Part shown: piece after piece, positions 36,766-49,374 of the stretch
Numbering within the stretch: position 1 is the first letter of the stretch
How the letters are laid out: each line of letters begins with the position of its first letter
DNA from: Prunella strophiata
Taxonomy: Eukaryota; Chordata; Aves; Passeriformes; Prunellidae
Assembly: GCA_036583965.1 (NCBI GenBank)
Contig: JAZBQD010000014.1
Span: 54,441,626-54,505,625 of the forward strand
Reading direction: 5' to 3'
DNA length: 64,000 bases
Notes under the pieces: model-generated
What the model was told of the DNA's origin: nothing
Databases searched by the model: none
What the model saw: only the letters and a program-made list of their open reading frames with translations
Made by a program: the position numbers and the translations under genes

Positions 36766-39563
36766 TAATGGGTTTAAGTAGATTTTAAACCAAAGAGAAT
36801 AGAAGAAAATTTGACTCAACATTTCATTGGTTTTCCTTTTTTTTCCCCACAAAAATATAAATCAGAATCAATTTTAGTAGAAGCAAAGTCATGAAAAATA
36901 TCTGTAAATAAACTTCAAACAAAAGCCCAGATTTCATCATAAATCACAGATTTCCAAAGTGACATTTTGTATAAAGCTTACTTTTACATTTAATTTTAAT
37001 TATAAACTCAATTCAGAACTTTGTTTTACATGACAGCCAAGGTGCATTCTCTTCTGAATCTCTGTGATCTTTCTCAACCTTGGCAGCATCGAGTTGTCAT
37101 TTTCTAATTAATTTTATTTTTAGATCAAGGTAAAGCATTTGCAAAGATTACTGGAAAGACAAAAGGCTAAAATACAGCCATGGATTTTATAAAATCATTC
37201 AGAAAAACTCAGAGGTTCTTAGAAAGACAGCTGTGATTAATGCTCAGTCCCACTTGTAAAATTCACCAATAATGGTAGCTAATGACTTTATTGGGCCCTA
37301 TTCTTCTGATGAAACCTTCTTCTCATCACTTCCCTGCTAGAGTTGTGTGTCAGTCTGCTGTGTGTGATCACCTGGAAACTACAGCTCCTTCCTGCTTTTG
37401 AATTCTAATAGGAAAGGGAATCAGGTGAGTCAGGTTACGGTTCATTATGGATGCCACAGAGGATGGAAACCACAGAATTTCACAGTTTAAAAGTAGTCAG
37501 GTTCAGACTCAGCTTGATACTGTGGGTAAACAGAGATAAGAAGGCAATGGAATTGTCTCCTTCCGAACTCATACAGTATGTCCATGCTAGAGCTGCTATC
37601 AGATCTGTGGCTGATATAAATTGGCACAGTATGAGAAATTCAGCAGTTTCACCTACAGATACCAGATAGGGATGGATTCCAAAGGAGAACAGCATGCTCG
37701 AAGGTAGCACAACCAACAGTCCTTGATGCTGCAAAAGTCAGCAAGGTGAATTCCAGACTGAGACATAATATTGCAATTCCTCACTGACTGTTGGCTATTG
37801 ATTTTAAAAAATAAATCAAAACACAGTTTATTATAGAATGCATTTTCTTTAAATAATTTTCATATGTTCATATGTTGTCACCCCTTCCTGGCACATTACC
37901 TTACCATTTATAAGCACTTCCCTCATTATCATGGTTCCAATTTATTGCAGTTCTCGTTATAATGTTGTTTTTCAAGTCACAGCTGAAGTTGTGAATGGTT
38001 ATTGAAATCTGTATGTGTGTTTCACATATGCAAACCTTGTGGTAAAAGTCCCACAACAACAGTCACTATGTACACTCTAAAAAAGCCAAACTCAAACCAT
38101 GACATTAACTACAGAAAACTGGGTATATTTGTCTACTGCTGTTTATGTCTTTCCTTTGTTTGAGGATTTTTGTTCGGTTGATTTTGGATTTTTTAAAACA
38201 TGGTTGCAATGTGCACTGCTCTAAAATATCTAATAAAAGTTGGGTATTTTTTCCTGTTTGTTTGCTTTTCTTCTGATAGATATAGTTGAGAAATAAACGT
38301 AATTATTAAATATATAAAATCTCTACTTAGCTGATCAGATTTGCTAGCATTTTAAAATGACTTCTATATTCATGTAATGATAAGTTTGAAGGCAGGGTTG
38401 TGATTCCTTTTGCAAAGTTCTGAATTATTTTGGTAGTGAATATGTCCTTAAATGTTGTTATGTTATATTTTTCATTATTTACTTGGTTGTCACAAACTAA
38501 CAATATCACAATTAAGATGTATGAAATGTTCTTATAATAAGTTACTGTTCATTTGGACAGCTGTTCATTAATAAATGATAAGAAGACTTGTACCTCTTAG
38601 GAATTTTAATCCCAATTACTAACAAAGAAGAACAGAAATACTGTACTAAACAAATTTTACAGTTTGATGATGAGTAGGCAAATGCTGTAGGTGACATAAA
38701 AGACATATCTGAGCTGAACATTAACACTCCTGGAGAAAGTCCTTCTATAAATTGTAAAGCTTATTATTTGTTGCATTTTCTAAACAATAAATATTTTTAA
38801 GAACCATGTTTTGCTATTTTAAATACATTCTCCCCCAAACTAGTTCTCATAGGTATCATATTTAGCTTCTAGTGTCTCTTAACTGGCCCATACTGCCCCT
38901 GTCTTATCTCCTAGCTGGGTTAGGCAAAAAGAAATCTCATATACATAATTACTGGAAGATATAATCCTTCTAAATCTCACTAGATAGCCAAAATAAGTAG
39001 GCAGAGAAAAGTCCCATTGATCAAGCATCTTCTGGGAGGAAAAAAAAATTATTCTTGGTAATGGCAGAGGCCCTTATCCTGTGTTCCTAATGTAGATCCC
39101 TAATGCAGGCACTTGTAAATCCATTTTAAGTATTTTTCCTAGGGAAGAGATCAGGTCTTCTTAAAATTAACACATATAGACAAAGTCAAAGCTGTGAAAT
39201 TAATAGGTCTCCCTGAAAACCTTTCTAGTCTAGTGTTCCAGGAGGAAGCTGGAGTTGCAAAAGATGGCTGACTTCATCTTACCACTGAAAAGCCTTAAAA
39301 AACCCCAAAATATGCTCACAATCCTGTTATTTTTATAACTAAAATAAAAACTAACTGCTAATTTTTATAACTAATAAAAACTAACTGCTCTCCTGAAAAG
39401 AGATGCAGGTGAGTTACCATTAGTGATCACTGACAGCAGAGCTTTCAGGGATGCAAGGCTTTAGGATCTGATTGTGAGCTCCCTTATATCTATAGGACAC
39501 AGTATATACACAGGAAATTGTACCTGACTTTGAGATATATAAAACAATAAGTCAATACTGATA

Positions 39564-39566
<3 letters not shown>
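36766..39566. other. Unique AT-rich DNA, no gene recognised
   Basis: A pair of overlapping opposite-strand frames lies at 37451-37734. On the minus strand a 33-nt segment at 37372-37404 has a strong acceptor-like tract (TTCCCTTTCCTATTAG) and a donor-like CCAG/GTGATC, but it is too short to weigh. A tandem duplication lies at 39329-39389. Confidence 0.45.
39329..39389 (+). repeat. Tandem duplication, 32-bp period
   Basis: Copy one is 39329-39359 and copy two is 39361-39389. They are identical except that copy two lacks two bases in the A-rich middle (ACTAAAATAAAAAC against ACTAATAAAAAC). A recent slippage duplication fits. Confidence 0.85.

Positions 39567-39595
<29 letters not shown>
39567..39595 (+). 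repeat. Poly(T) tract, 29 T
   Basis: Twenty-nine consecutive T, followed 63 bases later by the putative LTR terminus at 39659. Confidence 0.95.
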
Positions 39596-39597
<2 letters not shown>

Positions 39598-39658
39598 CAT
39601 GCAACATTTTTTTCTGTTGTTGTTTGTTTTGTTATTTCATTTAATATACTTTCATAAC

Positions 39659-40090
39659 TGTCATGGTTTAGGGCAAAAAAACCACTCTTTTTTTTTTCTC
39701 TCTGCAACTCACATGTTTTTCTTTACCACTAATTTACTAAAGGAGCACTTTCAAGAGAGCAGATTTTTTAAATGCATCTACTTGTGTGTGCTAGCATAGG
39801 CAGGACTCAGCAATAATCACAAAACCACAGCTGAAATGCAAAAAGGAAATTTATTTTCATTACCTTGCCAATGAGATGATCCTGCAAGAAGCACCTGGGC
39901 AGAAGCACACAAGTGGGGACACAGGGACTGAGAGTGCTCCTTTTGCCTGTCCAGGGACACACATCACTATAGTTACCCCGTGTTCTGATCTTTTGTGCAT
40001 CAGGGCAGGAATCTCAATCAGAAGAGGGTGTCTCAGTCTGTCAGAGGCCTGTGCTATCTAAACACATATGTGGTACTTGTCAAAGACTGG
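39659..40090 (-). mobile_element. Probable LTR remnant, minus orientation; right end uncertain
   Basis: The plus strand at 39659 reads TGTCATGGTTTAGGGC. Its first 12 bases are identical to the 3'-terminal end of the LTR at 21936. About 190 bases in, the minus strand has an AATAAA signal (TTTATT on plus at 39850-39855), a plausible R/U5 spacing for an LTR. The following 240 bp are GC-richer than the flanks. The far end and a target duplication were not found, so either the element is truncated or the resemblance is only terminal. It is not the same family as the LTRs at 256 and 19131. Confidence 0.4.
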
Positions 40091-41311
40091 ACCAAACAGT
40101 GATTAGCATGATGTGTGTCCTTTCCTACACAAGTCAATTGAGCACATTCACAGTCCTCCTTGTCAGTCTTCTATTATGCTCCTGTAGTACTGCTTTAGAA
40201 CACAAGTAATGAGAAAAATAGAAAAAAAAAAAATACTTCCTTCCTGTAAAACAAAGGTTTTCTTTCCAAATGATTTGCAAGTTTGTCCATTATGTATATA
40301 TGAAGACCACAAACAGTGCTTATATAGGAACATATTCCAGTTGTGGCCTTTGCCTAATGTTCCATGAATATCTTTGCTTTGTGTGCACTTTCTTAGGATG
40401 AAAAAACAACACCAATGCAATAAAAATTCGCAGTTTACACAAACATATTTGAAAGTGTTTTTCAAGGTTAATATGATGATAGTGAAAAAGATATTCTCTT
40501 TCCTATCTCCTGTTTTTCAATTCTTGTCCACTCTAAAGATATTTCTATCAACAAAAGGCAAAGATAAAGAAAAAGAAAAAGATTTTCTGAAGAGATGCTC
40601 TGAATTAAATACTCTGAACTATGACACCTATGGATATTACTTGGGCTTGTATGAGACATCGTTGGTACAGACCTTATCTACCATACTCAAGCAAAAAACA
40701 GTTAAAGGTAAATTTTATTTTGGAAGCACATTTTAAGTTTGAGAAAATATTCCTTATTTAATTTTTTATCAAGGGAAGTGTTATAATAATTGTTAAGTAG
40801 CAACTTCCTGTCCTTATTCTGTTTTAACTCTCACTGGAGTAGACTGCTTACTACCAAGTGTTCCTCTGAGAGAAATCATAAGGGAAAATTTATGGCCTTG
40901 AAACTAGAGAGAATTCTGACAATTATTACCTTCTGACAGTATTACCTCAGTATGTCCCTAGTTATCAGAGAAGTTATGCTCAGGACCATATGGAGTTAGT
41001 GGAGATGTGCTGTCCAACCCCCAAAAACTCTCTGAAAATCTGTGAGACTTTGCTCATGAGTGGGTTTGCCAATACAAATCTAGGTGCTGCATTAAGGACT
41101 TGAAGGAAAACCGAACCAAAGAAGGAATGCAGAGAAGCAAATTTACAGAATGAGAAGCAAAAGGTGTTCTACAGGTGGGGATTCCATGAAAGTTATCTGT
41201 ATAGCATTTCTGAAGTAGATGTCAATCAGGAACAAGAGAATTGGAAAGTACCTAAGTTCCATTCTCCTGGCCATTCTCACTAAGATTTTTCTGCCAAATC
41301 CTTTTTTCCAG

Positions 41312-41417
41312 GAAGGGGTGACAGCTCTCTTTTTGCTCCAAACTGTGCAGAAACTATGCAGCCTGCCCTGAATATCTCCTGTGTAGCATCAGGTCATCCT
41401 TCTTTTGTTCAATCAAG
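41312..41417 (+). other. Exon-like segment with strong splice signals, 106 nt
   Basis: CCTTTTTTCCAG (a pyrimidine-rich acceptor) precedes it, and GTAAATAG follows AATCAAG (donor). One frame is open across the whole segment: two leading bases, 34 codons beginning RGDSSLFAPNCAETM, and two trailing bases. The other two frames contain stops. No family is recognised. Acceptor-like sites with no identified donors lie downstream at 43742 (CTTTGTCTTTTGCAG) and 44520 (CTTTCTCTTTTGTTACAG). The reading frame does not continue well into the 43743 segment, so a coding link is not supported. A non-coding transcript or chance remains possible. Confidence 0.18.
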
Positions 41418-41904
41418 GTAAATAGAAAACTTTTTGTCAACTTGGCTTATAGTCTGGTACAGTATGTTATTTAAAATTTTATTTTAGTACTTGTAAGAAA
41501 AGCTATATTATAAAGAAAAGGGGTGGTTTGTAGCAAACTGATTCTTTCATAAGATGTTTTGAAGCTTCTCAGAGGTTTGCAGTGTTAGAAATTGTTTGCA
41601 GAATGATAAATTAATGGGCAAAATGTAAGTGAAAAAGGTCACAGATCTATTACGTGCAGATAGAAAGATCAACATAATTTTTGCTCGGTCTTACAAAGAT
41701 AAATCGTGCTGTTGACAAAACCAAAGGATGTGAATGTCAACCCAGATATTTAATCTGCGCAAAAAAAGTAAAATTAAACCACACAGGTTTTGATGGAAAG
41801 ATACAGGGAAAATTATTTTAAAATGTTTTTATTAATTAACTGGTAATAACATGATCCAATTTTTGTATTACGATTTTGAGTTCTCTTTAGAAAATAATTT
41901 GGAC

Positions 41905-41926
41905 CAACTGGGCATCAACTGGGCAT
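41905..41926 (+). repeat. Exact 11-bp tandem duplication
   Basis: CAACTGGGCAT occurs twice head to tail. Confidence 0.9.
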
Positions 41927-42226
41927 CAGCAGATCATCATATAAATGAAGACACCAGGAGCATGTGTAGGAGATATAGTATGTAAATATAATTGGATTCA
42001 TACATCTACTATGAGGAAATTCTGACTTTATTCTATTTGAAAAACTTCTTAAACTTACTTAAATGCAACAAAAAATAATGCATAAAAACTCAGAAGGCAA
42101 ACTATTTTAGTGTGTGCTTTTCTTCAGTAAGTGCATTAGTTTGCACAGAAATTTCTGTTTTCATGGATTTTCTAATGTCAATAATGTCAGGAAGAAACAT
42201 AAAAATCTGAAAACTTCCCTCTTTAT

Positions 42227-42314
42227 CTTGTTTGTTTGGTTGGTTGGTTGGTTTTGTTTGGGTTTTTTTTTTTTTTTTTGTTTTTTTGTTTGTTTGTTTG
42301 TTTGTTTGTTTTGC
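42227..42314 (-). repeat. T/G-rich low-complexity tract (A/C-rich on the minus strand)
   Basis: Consists of TTTG and TTGG units, a 17-T run and then several TTTG units. The overlapping open frames on both strands (42114-42326, 42161-42367) derive from it. Confidence 0.85.
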
Positions 42315-45300
42315 CAGAAGAAATAAAAAAATACAAAAGAAAAATTACCAAAGGCATACATAAACATAAAGTATTTTGCTAGAAAGAAAGATACATTTTA
42401 GGAGAAGAAGGATCCCATATGCTGTTTAACCCTAGTGTCCTGAAACTGCTGTACAATCCTATCAAATTTGACATTTGGCTTCTCACATTAAAGAAAATAA
42501 CCATGAAGAGATATAAACACAGAGTTTGCAATAAAGCAATTTTTTCCCAGTACTTTAAGATGAACAGCATTTTTTATGTTCAGGGAGTGCATTCCCAACA
42601 CTGTGGTTTCCCTAAGGTCAATAAGATGCTGTAGTGCAGTTACAGCAATCAGAAATTACCTTTAACAGTTTTAATTTTCTTTCCATTGTAATTTGAGGAA
42701 AAAAACATTTGAGAAAATCATTGTACTTTTCTTGCTTTTCTTGAATCAGCCCATTTTATCTAAGGCAGGGCAGCATACTCATTAGACAGTATATTTGACA
42801 GGTTTATGTGTGGTTCAGTTCCCTCTCCAGCAGGAATTGATGGGGTTACAATTTTCTAAGGAACTTACAGTGTTAATTTACTGTGCTTTCTGCTTATGAA
42901 GGCAGGAAATAAAGCAGAGGATACATACAGATGCTCAGAACTGAAGCAAAGGGGATGGGGAAGCCTCAAAGCTTGGGAATGTGAGAAGAGGATTTAGTGC
43001 AATGTTATTTTCTCACCTGTTCCATAAGTTATGCTCTAAAATGTAGGGAGAGACACAGTACAAAACAGTTTATGGCTCTTCTGAGAAGTTCCTTGCACAA
43101 CTTGAACTCTTTTTGCACTGTCCATATTAATGAACCTAAGCAGTTAAACTGTAACAGGAAGCAGTTGTGCTGCCCTAGGATATTTATTCTTCTGTAAAGA
43201 AGTTTAGAAGTTTATGTTAGAACATAACAGCAATTATGTTTAAGCCAAATAAGTACTAGTGATTTCCCTCAGAGGTATAACTTCCACACCTTTCTTTCTT
43301 AAAGAAAGTGTTCAGCCCACTAGGACTGCAGGTACTGGGATCTGGAACCAGTGAGACCAGGCTGCAAGTTCATACAGCACTATGAGAAAGAATATAATAT
43401 CTTTAACCCAGTGAAATGAGTTTCTGCTTGTTTTACAGAGAAAACAAGCTTACATATGTGTGTGCATGTATAAGTTCAATATACTTTCAATACTGAAAAC
43501 TACCATATATATTCAAACACAGCTGAGAAACAAGTCAGTTTAAGAAAAAAGACTGACTTGGGCTGAAATGGATTAAGATTTTATTACATTTTTTAAAAAT
43601 ACATTAACATCTGCTTATTTGTTTTGCTGTTGATAATAATAAGTACTAGTATTGATAATATCAACTGGGGCCAGTTGCATTCTCAATTAGGAATCATGTT
43701 GTTGTATCTATCATGACTCTCCTTCAGCTTTGTCTTTTGCAGAAGGAACAATGACAATCAAAACTCAGCTTTACTTTGACAAAACCTTTCTCATTCTGTT
43801 CAGGAAGAGAAAGAAACTGAAGTATCTGTCACATGAGAATACTGACTGACATCAAGACAACTCAACTATTAGGTGGAACATAGAGAAAATTTTTCTCTGA
43901 ATACTTATTCACTCAATGTCAGAAGGAAAATTAGGGCGAAATATTCAGTCTGAAGAGGTAACTTGAAAGACAGGAGCATAGCAAAGTTAAAAAAAATAGT
44001 TACTTTATGTATCTAGAACAGAATAGTGGTGAATTTCCTCAAATCCATTTGGGAACAACTCTTGGCCTTCAGTTGTTTGCTTACTTGGTAGGATTTTCAG
44101 GGGCTGTAAAATTGGCTAGATTCTGGGATTTGGTCTACCAGTTGGCTTCACTTAGGAGGACATAATTAGGAGTCAATGTGTATCCTTTTTCTCCCTAGAC
44201 TCTTATAGGAGAGGAATATTACGAGGGAAGCAAACCATCTTTTTTGGATTTTCTTATGCTGTTTTCCCATGAAACCATTTAGGTTCTTCTATGTGGTGTT
44301 TACACACAAACTGGGTATCTGTTTCTCATCTTGAGTAGCCTCCAGAAGTGTCAGATAATGATCAGATCATTGCTTATTAATTTGAACTGAAGGTAGCATC
44401 TTTAATTGGAAGACATCCAAGAACTTGAATATACATTCCATTATCTGCATCTTCCTGCTTGTCAGCTGCTAGGAATCAAAAAATGAAGTTTCACCTGTGC
44501 TTCTTTCTCTTTTGTTACAGGATGATATAATAGGCCTTTAATCCCATGAGCCTGTATAAGGATAACTGAGAACTGGAATATTAAATTTGTCTGGTATACA
44601 AGCAGTTACTGTGGACCTTGGCTATATTGTCAGGGTCCTGGCTTGATTGAATTGAATATATTCAGTGTAATTTTGGCCTGAAGACTGAACACCAGTCTCA
44701 TTCCTCCAGCTGCTGTACCTGTAGTACTGTGCACTCTGAACCCTGCAAATTATTGGTTGGCATTAAAAATGTCAAAGTCCTTATCCTTGTGTCCAGTTTT
44801 TGGCTCTGACCACAGAGTTTATGCCAGCTTCCTGCTCAGTGCCTGGTTTTCTCTGTGGTACAGGTCTTCCAGATGCAGTGCTGAGCTCCAGCTAATCCAT
44901 AGCCAGAAAACTCTTGAAACCAAACTCCTGGCATTTGAAGTAAATAATGATTAGATGTCAGTTACAGAAAATCAGGTTTTGCAATATTTTAAGCCCCTAC
45001 ATTTGAAGCACTAATACTTGAAAATATTATCTGTTATTTGACAGAATTAGATAAGCTTTTATTGTTTTTCTTTCAATTTTTTTTTTTTTTCCCAGATGGG
45101 TTTGCAGGTGTGGTGGTGGCTACTTGCTGAAAAACACACAGATCTGTGGTGGCAAGGCCTGAAATAGAACCTGGGTATTCAATAGTGTGCTCTCCAAGCT
45201 TTAGGATTCCTTGTAGTACGCTCAGAAACTCCATTTGAATTTAGCCATTGGCAAAAACATTTGCAGATGTGGAAATTGCATTTTAATTAGTTTGTATGAC

Positions 45301-48300
45301 TACACAAGGTAGGTTTGTAGCAGGAGTTACCATAATTACTAGCAGCAAAATTGATCTAATAATGGCCATATGGGCATTTTTTTGTAATTATCATTACTAT
45401 CTAATCAGCTTCTAAACACTGCTGCAGCTTCTGAACGGTCAAAGAGGACTTCTGGGGCCAAATTATTCTCTTGTTGAGAGATAAATGAATGGAAGTGCAC
45501 TGATATATTCTTCCCTGGACCACTTTGATCAACAGCAGACACTGGCCTCATTAGTGCTCTGAGAAATTCCTAGTTGAAAAAAAACAAGCCCAAACCCAAG
45601 TGTTGCCCAACTTCTTTCATTGCTGATAGTCATTTTTAGTACTCAGTATAGCAGCAACAGCTGCCTCTTTCAGAGAGAAGTCAGTTTCTCTGAACTGCAC
45701 TACACAGAGCTTCAGGGCAATGTGGGACAAAATTCACTTCAGAATTTGGGTTCTCAGGTGAGCTGAGAGTCCTTGACGTGGGCCAGGAAGGAAAAGGATG
45801 CTGCAGAGGGGGCTCAGTGCATGGCATTGTCACCTCTCCACATACAATTCCTGGAGATGATTCAGGTCCATGAAACTACCTGACAGCTGCCCGATATAGT
45901 TAGGGTGATCCTTTAAGGTTCTGCTTCACTCTTTCCACCTGTCAGCTTTTTCTGCACATGATATGCTGTAATAAGAAATGTATCATCTCCCCAGAAACCA
46001 AATTAATACAGAGCTTCTATTTCCTTTCATGTAAAGATGTCACTATTGCTTCAGAAAGTGTTATTTTCTAAAATTAGCTTCAAATTCATGTTAAATTTTT
46101 ATTTAGGAAAATGTCCTTTTGACATAAAAGATGTAAAAAAGAAAAAATCTTATTCTTTTCCCCTGATATTTGCTTATGCTTAAAGTCCATCCTTTCTGAA
46201 TTCAGTTTATTCATTATTTCTTAATGAAATAAATTCTGTCTGTTGAGCTAAATATCTTTATTAAAATCCTTTTATGGACCTGAGATTTTCTTTGCTTCAT
46301 AGAGATCTGTTAGTTAGCTTTCCTCAAAATACTTGCAGGTTTTGGATTAATATTAAAAGGCCCACTATGGAGACAGCAATCCACACTGGCTGCTGTTCCA
46401 TAAATATGCAAAGAATTGTACTCTCCTGTACTTTTCCTAAACTATGCTAGATTATAGGGCAAGAGACTGATTTCTTTTTTCACACCTGCAACATTGAACA
46501 CCTGCTCATCATTGAACTTGCATTTTTTGTAGGCTTAGATTCTTGCTGAGTGTGTGCCTAGAACATAAAGCAAAAGTACACTCTTTTTTTTCCCCCCTGA
46601 TAGTGTACCTATGTACTTACCTGAGAAATCAAGTGAAAATACATCTGGGATTTTTTTTAATTGGTCTTGATACAAATGTTTCCAACAAACAGAGCCAGAA
46701 TAGTAGCTAAGAAGATGCTACCACCTTGAAAAAGTAAAAAGAAAAAAAATATGTTCCAAAGGGATTTACTTTTAGTTTGGCTTCTTTTTTTTTTTTTTTT
46801 CCCTTTCTAATTCCTTTTATATGCAGCAATTTTATTTTTTCATCCTTACTGATGATGGGTATTGTTTTACTTCATTCTTTTTCTCATAACCAAACAAAAT
46901 AACCTCATTCAATGTGTCTGCTTGAAATTTTTAAGTTTTTCACAGGCCATAATCATTGCTTTTTTGAAAACAGAAATATCGACAGTGAGATTGATAGAAC
47001 ACAGTCTTTTTATTTAATTTTTGCAAAACTGTAATTGAAATTCAAATGCAGATTGTAAATTCATCTTCTTAATTATAAAGGGTTATTTGAGATGGGTTGA
47101 TATATTTTTTCATTCTCATTCATTCATTTCATATGAGGAATCAAAGCTATGAGCCTTATGTTAGTAGCTCCTATGACAAACTGGGAGAGCTGGATCCTCT
47201 AAAGTCAGGGTCATCTAGCTGTCACTATTTTGATTTAAAAGACATAAAAATTTTCTGCTGTGCCAGGGCTTAGCAACCTCAACAGAATTTTACAAGCTCA
47301 AAAATCTCCTCAGTGTGACAAATGTGCTGAAAGATAAATTAAGGTAACACGCTCAAGTTCTAATACTGCAAAATTTTACATACATAGGTCAGCCTCTATG
47401 AGGCATCAATACTGTAAATAGTTTTGTCCATATCTTTGAGAATAAGTAGCCCATGGAGATACTACATATAGTGTTTTGCAGACCTGGTGCTACCACTCTA
47501 CTTTCTAAATGCTCATTTACAGTGGTAAAATTAACTGAATTTAAAATAATTTAAATACTTTATTACTGTGACTTTAGTCTGTCCTGAGCACAGTACCTTT
47601 TGTATTTAGTCAAATAACTTATCATTGTAAAATTAATATAGATGTCCTTAATTGTCATTATGTGTCACTATCCTCTGGTGTAATAGATAATAGTGTTTTT
47701 AGAAGTTACAATCCTTCCAATAATGAGACAAAGGCATAAATAAAAATTTCACATAAGCAGTCGGATCTTGAATTAAGAAAAGACAGAAGAACACATAGGC
47801 ATCTGTTAAATCTGATAGACATGACAGAAAAAGCTTGCTTTTAAACATTTACTCTGTATATGCTTACAATAATTTATATTTTGAGGTGATATTTTGGCAA
47901 AGTGATAACAAGAAGTAAATCATGTTAAATGCAGTCAATTAGCAGATTATCTTCTTTCAAGAGGACCACTTTACTAGAGAAAATGGAAATTACAAATGAT
48001 AGAAGTCATCCAACTACATAATTATTAAATCAGTTCCTGTCTTCCACTGAAGTGTAATTACAGCATACATATATGAGTGTATGGGGGAGGAGCTATTGCA
48101 AAGCAGAAGCCAGAAAGAAACCCCAAATTATCCATGATGCCCTGGTACATTGCTATTATCTTTAAAAACATTTAAAACAATCTTGGAAAAAGCCAGTGCT
48201 ATCAGAACTGCCTGAAGGCCCCAATTATGTATCCATTAGTAGTTTTCCCAAAGAAAATAAAAAAATTGAAAAAAAAATTTAAAACTATCTAAAACTTTTT

Positions 48301-49210
48301 TTACGGGTAGATCTGGCATTTTCTCAGATTAAAAGCTATAGGTAGACCTACAAGTGCTTGGCAAAAGAGTGGAACATACAGCATTACAAAAGACATTAAA
48401 ATTCTCCTATACAATGCTTTTGGAGATCTTAACATTAAAATACTGACAATCATCAGCCACTTAAATAGTATATAGGACTAAATCCAATTATGTGGTCTAC
48501 TATTATCAAAGATCATAGAGTCATACAAGGTACTATGAAAAAATCTACTCTGTTCTATCCAAAACCAGCACACCCTTGTGCAGGAAGAGCTTAGCATTCC
48601 CTGTTCCTTTAGTAAACATTTCACAAAAATAGTTATAGAGACAGGACTTTCAGAAACCTTTCCAAAGAAAGTGCAGTGCCTTATGAAATGTATAGTTGAT
48701 TGTATCCAGACCTAGTATGGAGTAATGGTACCACTCTCAAAAATCAGATGTACCTGGCTTTTAATAATTCTTATGCTAATAAGAAAGGCTTTCAAAGTAC
48801 CATGGTCCTTTGAAAACTCTTTTCTTTGCTGCTGGACCCAAGCCTCTCACTTTGATGCTTGAACCTATTCCAGGATTAATTCTGGAATGGGAATGACAAG
48901 GTCAGCTTCTAGTCTGTGTCTCACATTTTAGCTCCACAAAACTATGTGTGCATTCATCCTTGTAAATCACCTGGTTGACAGTCATGCCTTACCTGGAATA
49001 CACAGGAAATCTAGCTTGTCCAAACTGCTGGTGTAGGCAATCTCAGCACTTTTAAATTATATTGGGTGAACAGTACCTGCTATTGAAAATGTTCTACCTG
49101 TAAAGCATTTTTTCACCTCAAGAAGAAATCCACAAGCATAGTGGCTGCCTCAGGTAACTGATGGGAACACTTCCAGCTTCAGTGAAGGGCAGGGGGTTTT
49201 TTGCAGCACA
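42315..49210. other. Unique AT-rich DNA, no gene recognised
   Basis: No gene or clear transposon seen. Isolated splice-like sites occur: acceptors at 43742 and 44520 on plus, and a minus-strand donor AG/GTAAGT at 46619-46620. The segment upstream of that donor (46621-46724) has a good acceptor but stops in every frame. A GC-richer stretch lies near 45700-45870. Confidence 0.45.
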
Positions 49211-49374
49211 AGATTCTTCAACATTGAGGTGGTGGAGTCACCATCCCTGGATGTGTTTAAAAAAAGACTGGATATAGGCACTCAGTGCTGTGGTTTAGTT
49301 GAGGTGTTAGGGCATGTGTTGGACTCAATGATTTTCAAGGTCTTTTCCAACCTAGTCATTCTGTGAATTCTGTG
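49211..49374 (+). mobile_element. CR1 LINE 3' tail, sense orientation, a different subfamily
   Basis: 'GATTCTTCAACATTGAGGTGGTGGAGTCACCATCCCTGG' is followed by 'GTGCTGTGGTTTAGTTGA', 'GTTGGACTCAATGATTTTCAAGGTC' and 'TTTTCCAACCTAGTC'. It ends in two ATTCTGTG octamers (49358-49365, 49367-49374). The GTGGTTTAGTTGA motif separates this subfamily from the pieces at 26682 and 36629. Confidence 0.85.

Larger units (their letters stand above)
40091..42226. other. Unique AT-rich DNA, no gene recognised
   Basis: A plus-strand frame of 120 codons at 40374-40736 is rich in Lys, Phe and Leu, as expected from AT-rich DNA, and shows no domain. An exon-like segment at 41312-41417 is listed separately. An exact 11-bp duplication lies at 41905-41926. 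Confidence 0.45.

Noticed and set aside
37451..37734. Overlapping plus (72-codon) and minus (84-codon) frames
   Set aside because: The plus peptide looks fairly protein-like, but there are no supporting splice sites or recognised family, and the two frames overlap on opposite strands.
38094..38104. AAACCATGACA, resembling an LTR 3' terminus
   Set aside because: The upstream sequence has no LTR blocks, no poly(A) signal at a suitable distance and no target duplication.
40374..40736. 120-codon plus-strand frame
   Set aside because: Lys/Phe/Leu/Ser-rich composition as expected from AT-rich DNA; no motif, no neighbouring gene, and only a weak donor-like AAAG/GTAAAT near its end.
46621..46724. 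Minus-strand segment between a strong acceptor and an AG/GTAAGT donor
   Set aside because: Stops occur in all three frames, so it is not an internal coding exon; a non-coding exon cannot be excluded, but nothing further supports one.
48511..48560. GATCATAGAGTCATACAAGG, resembling the antisense end of CR1
   Set aside because: Similarity stops after about 20 bases and no further CR1 blocks follow.
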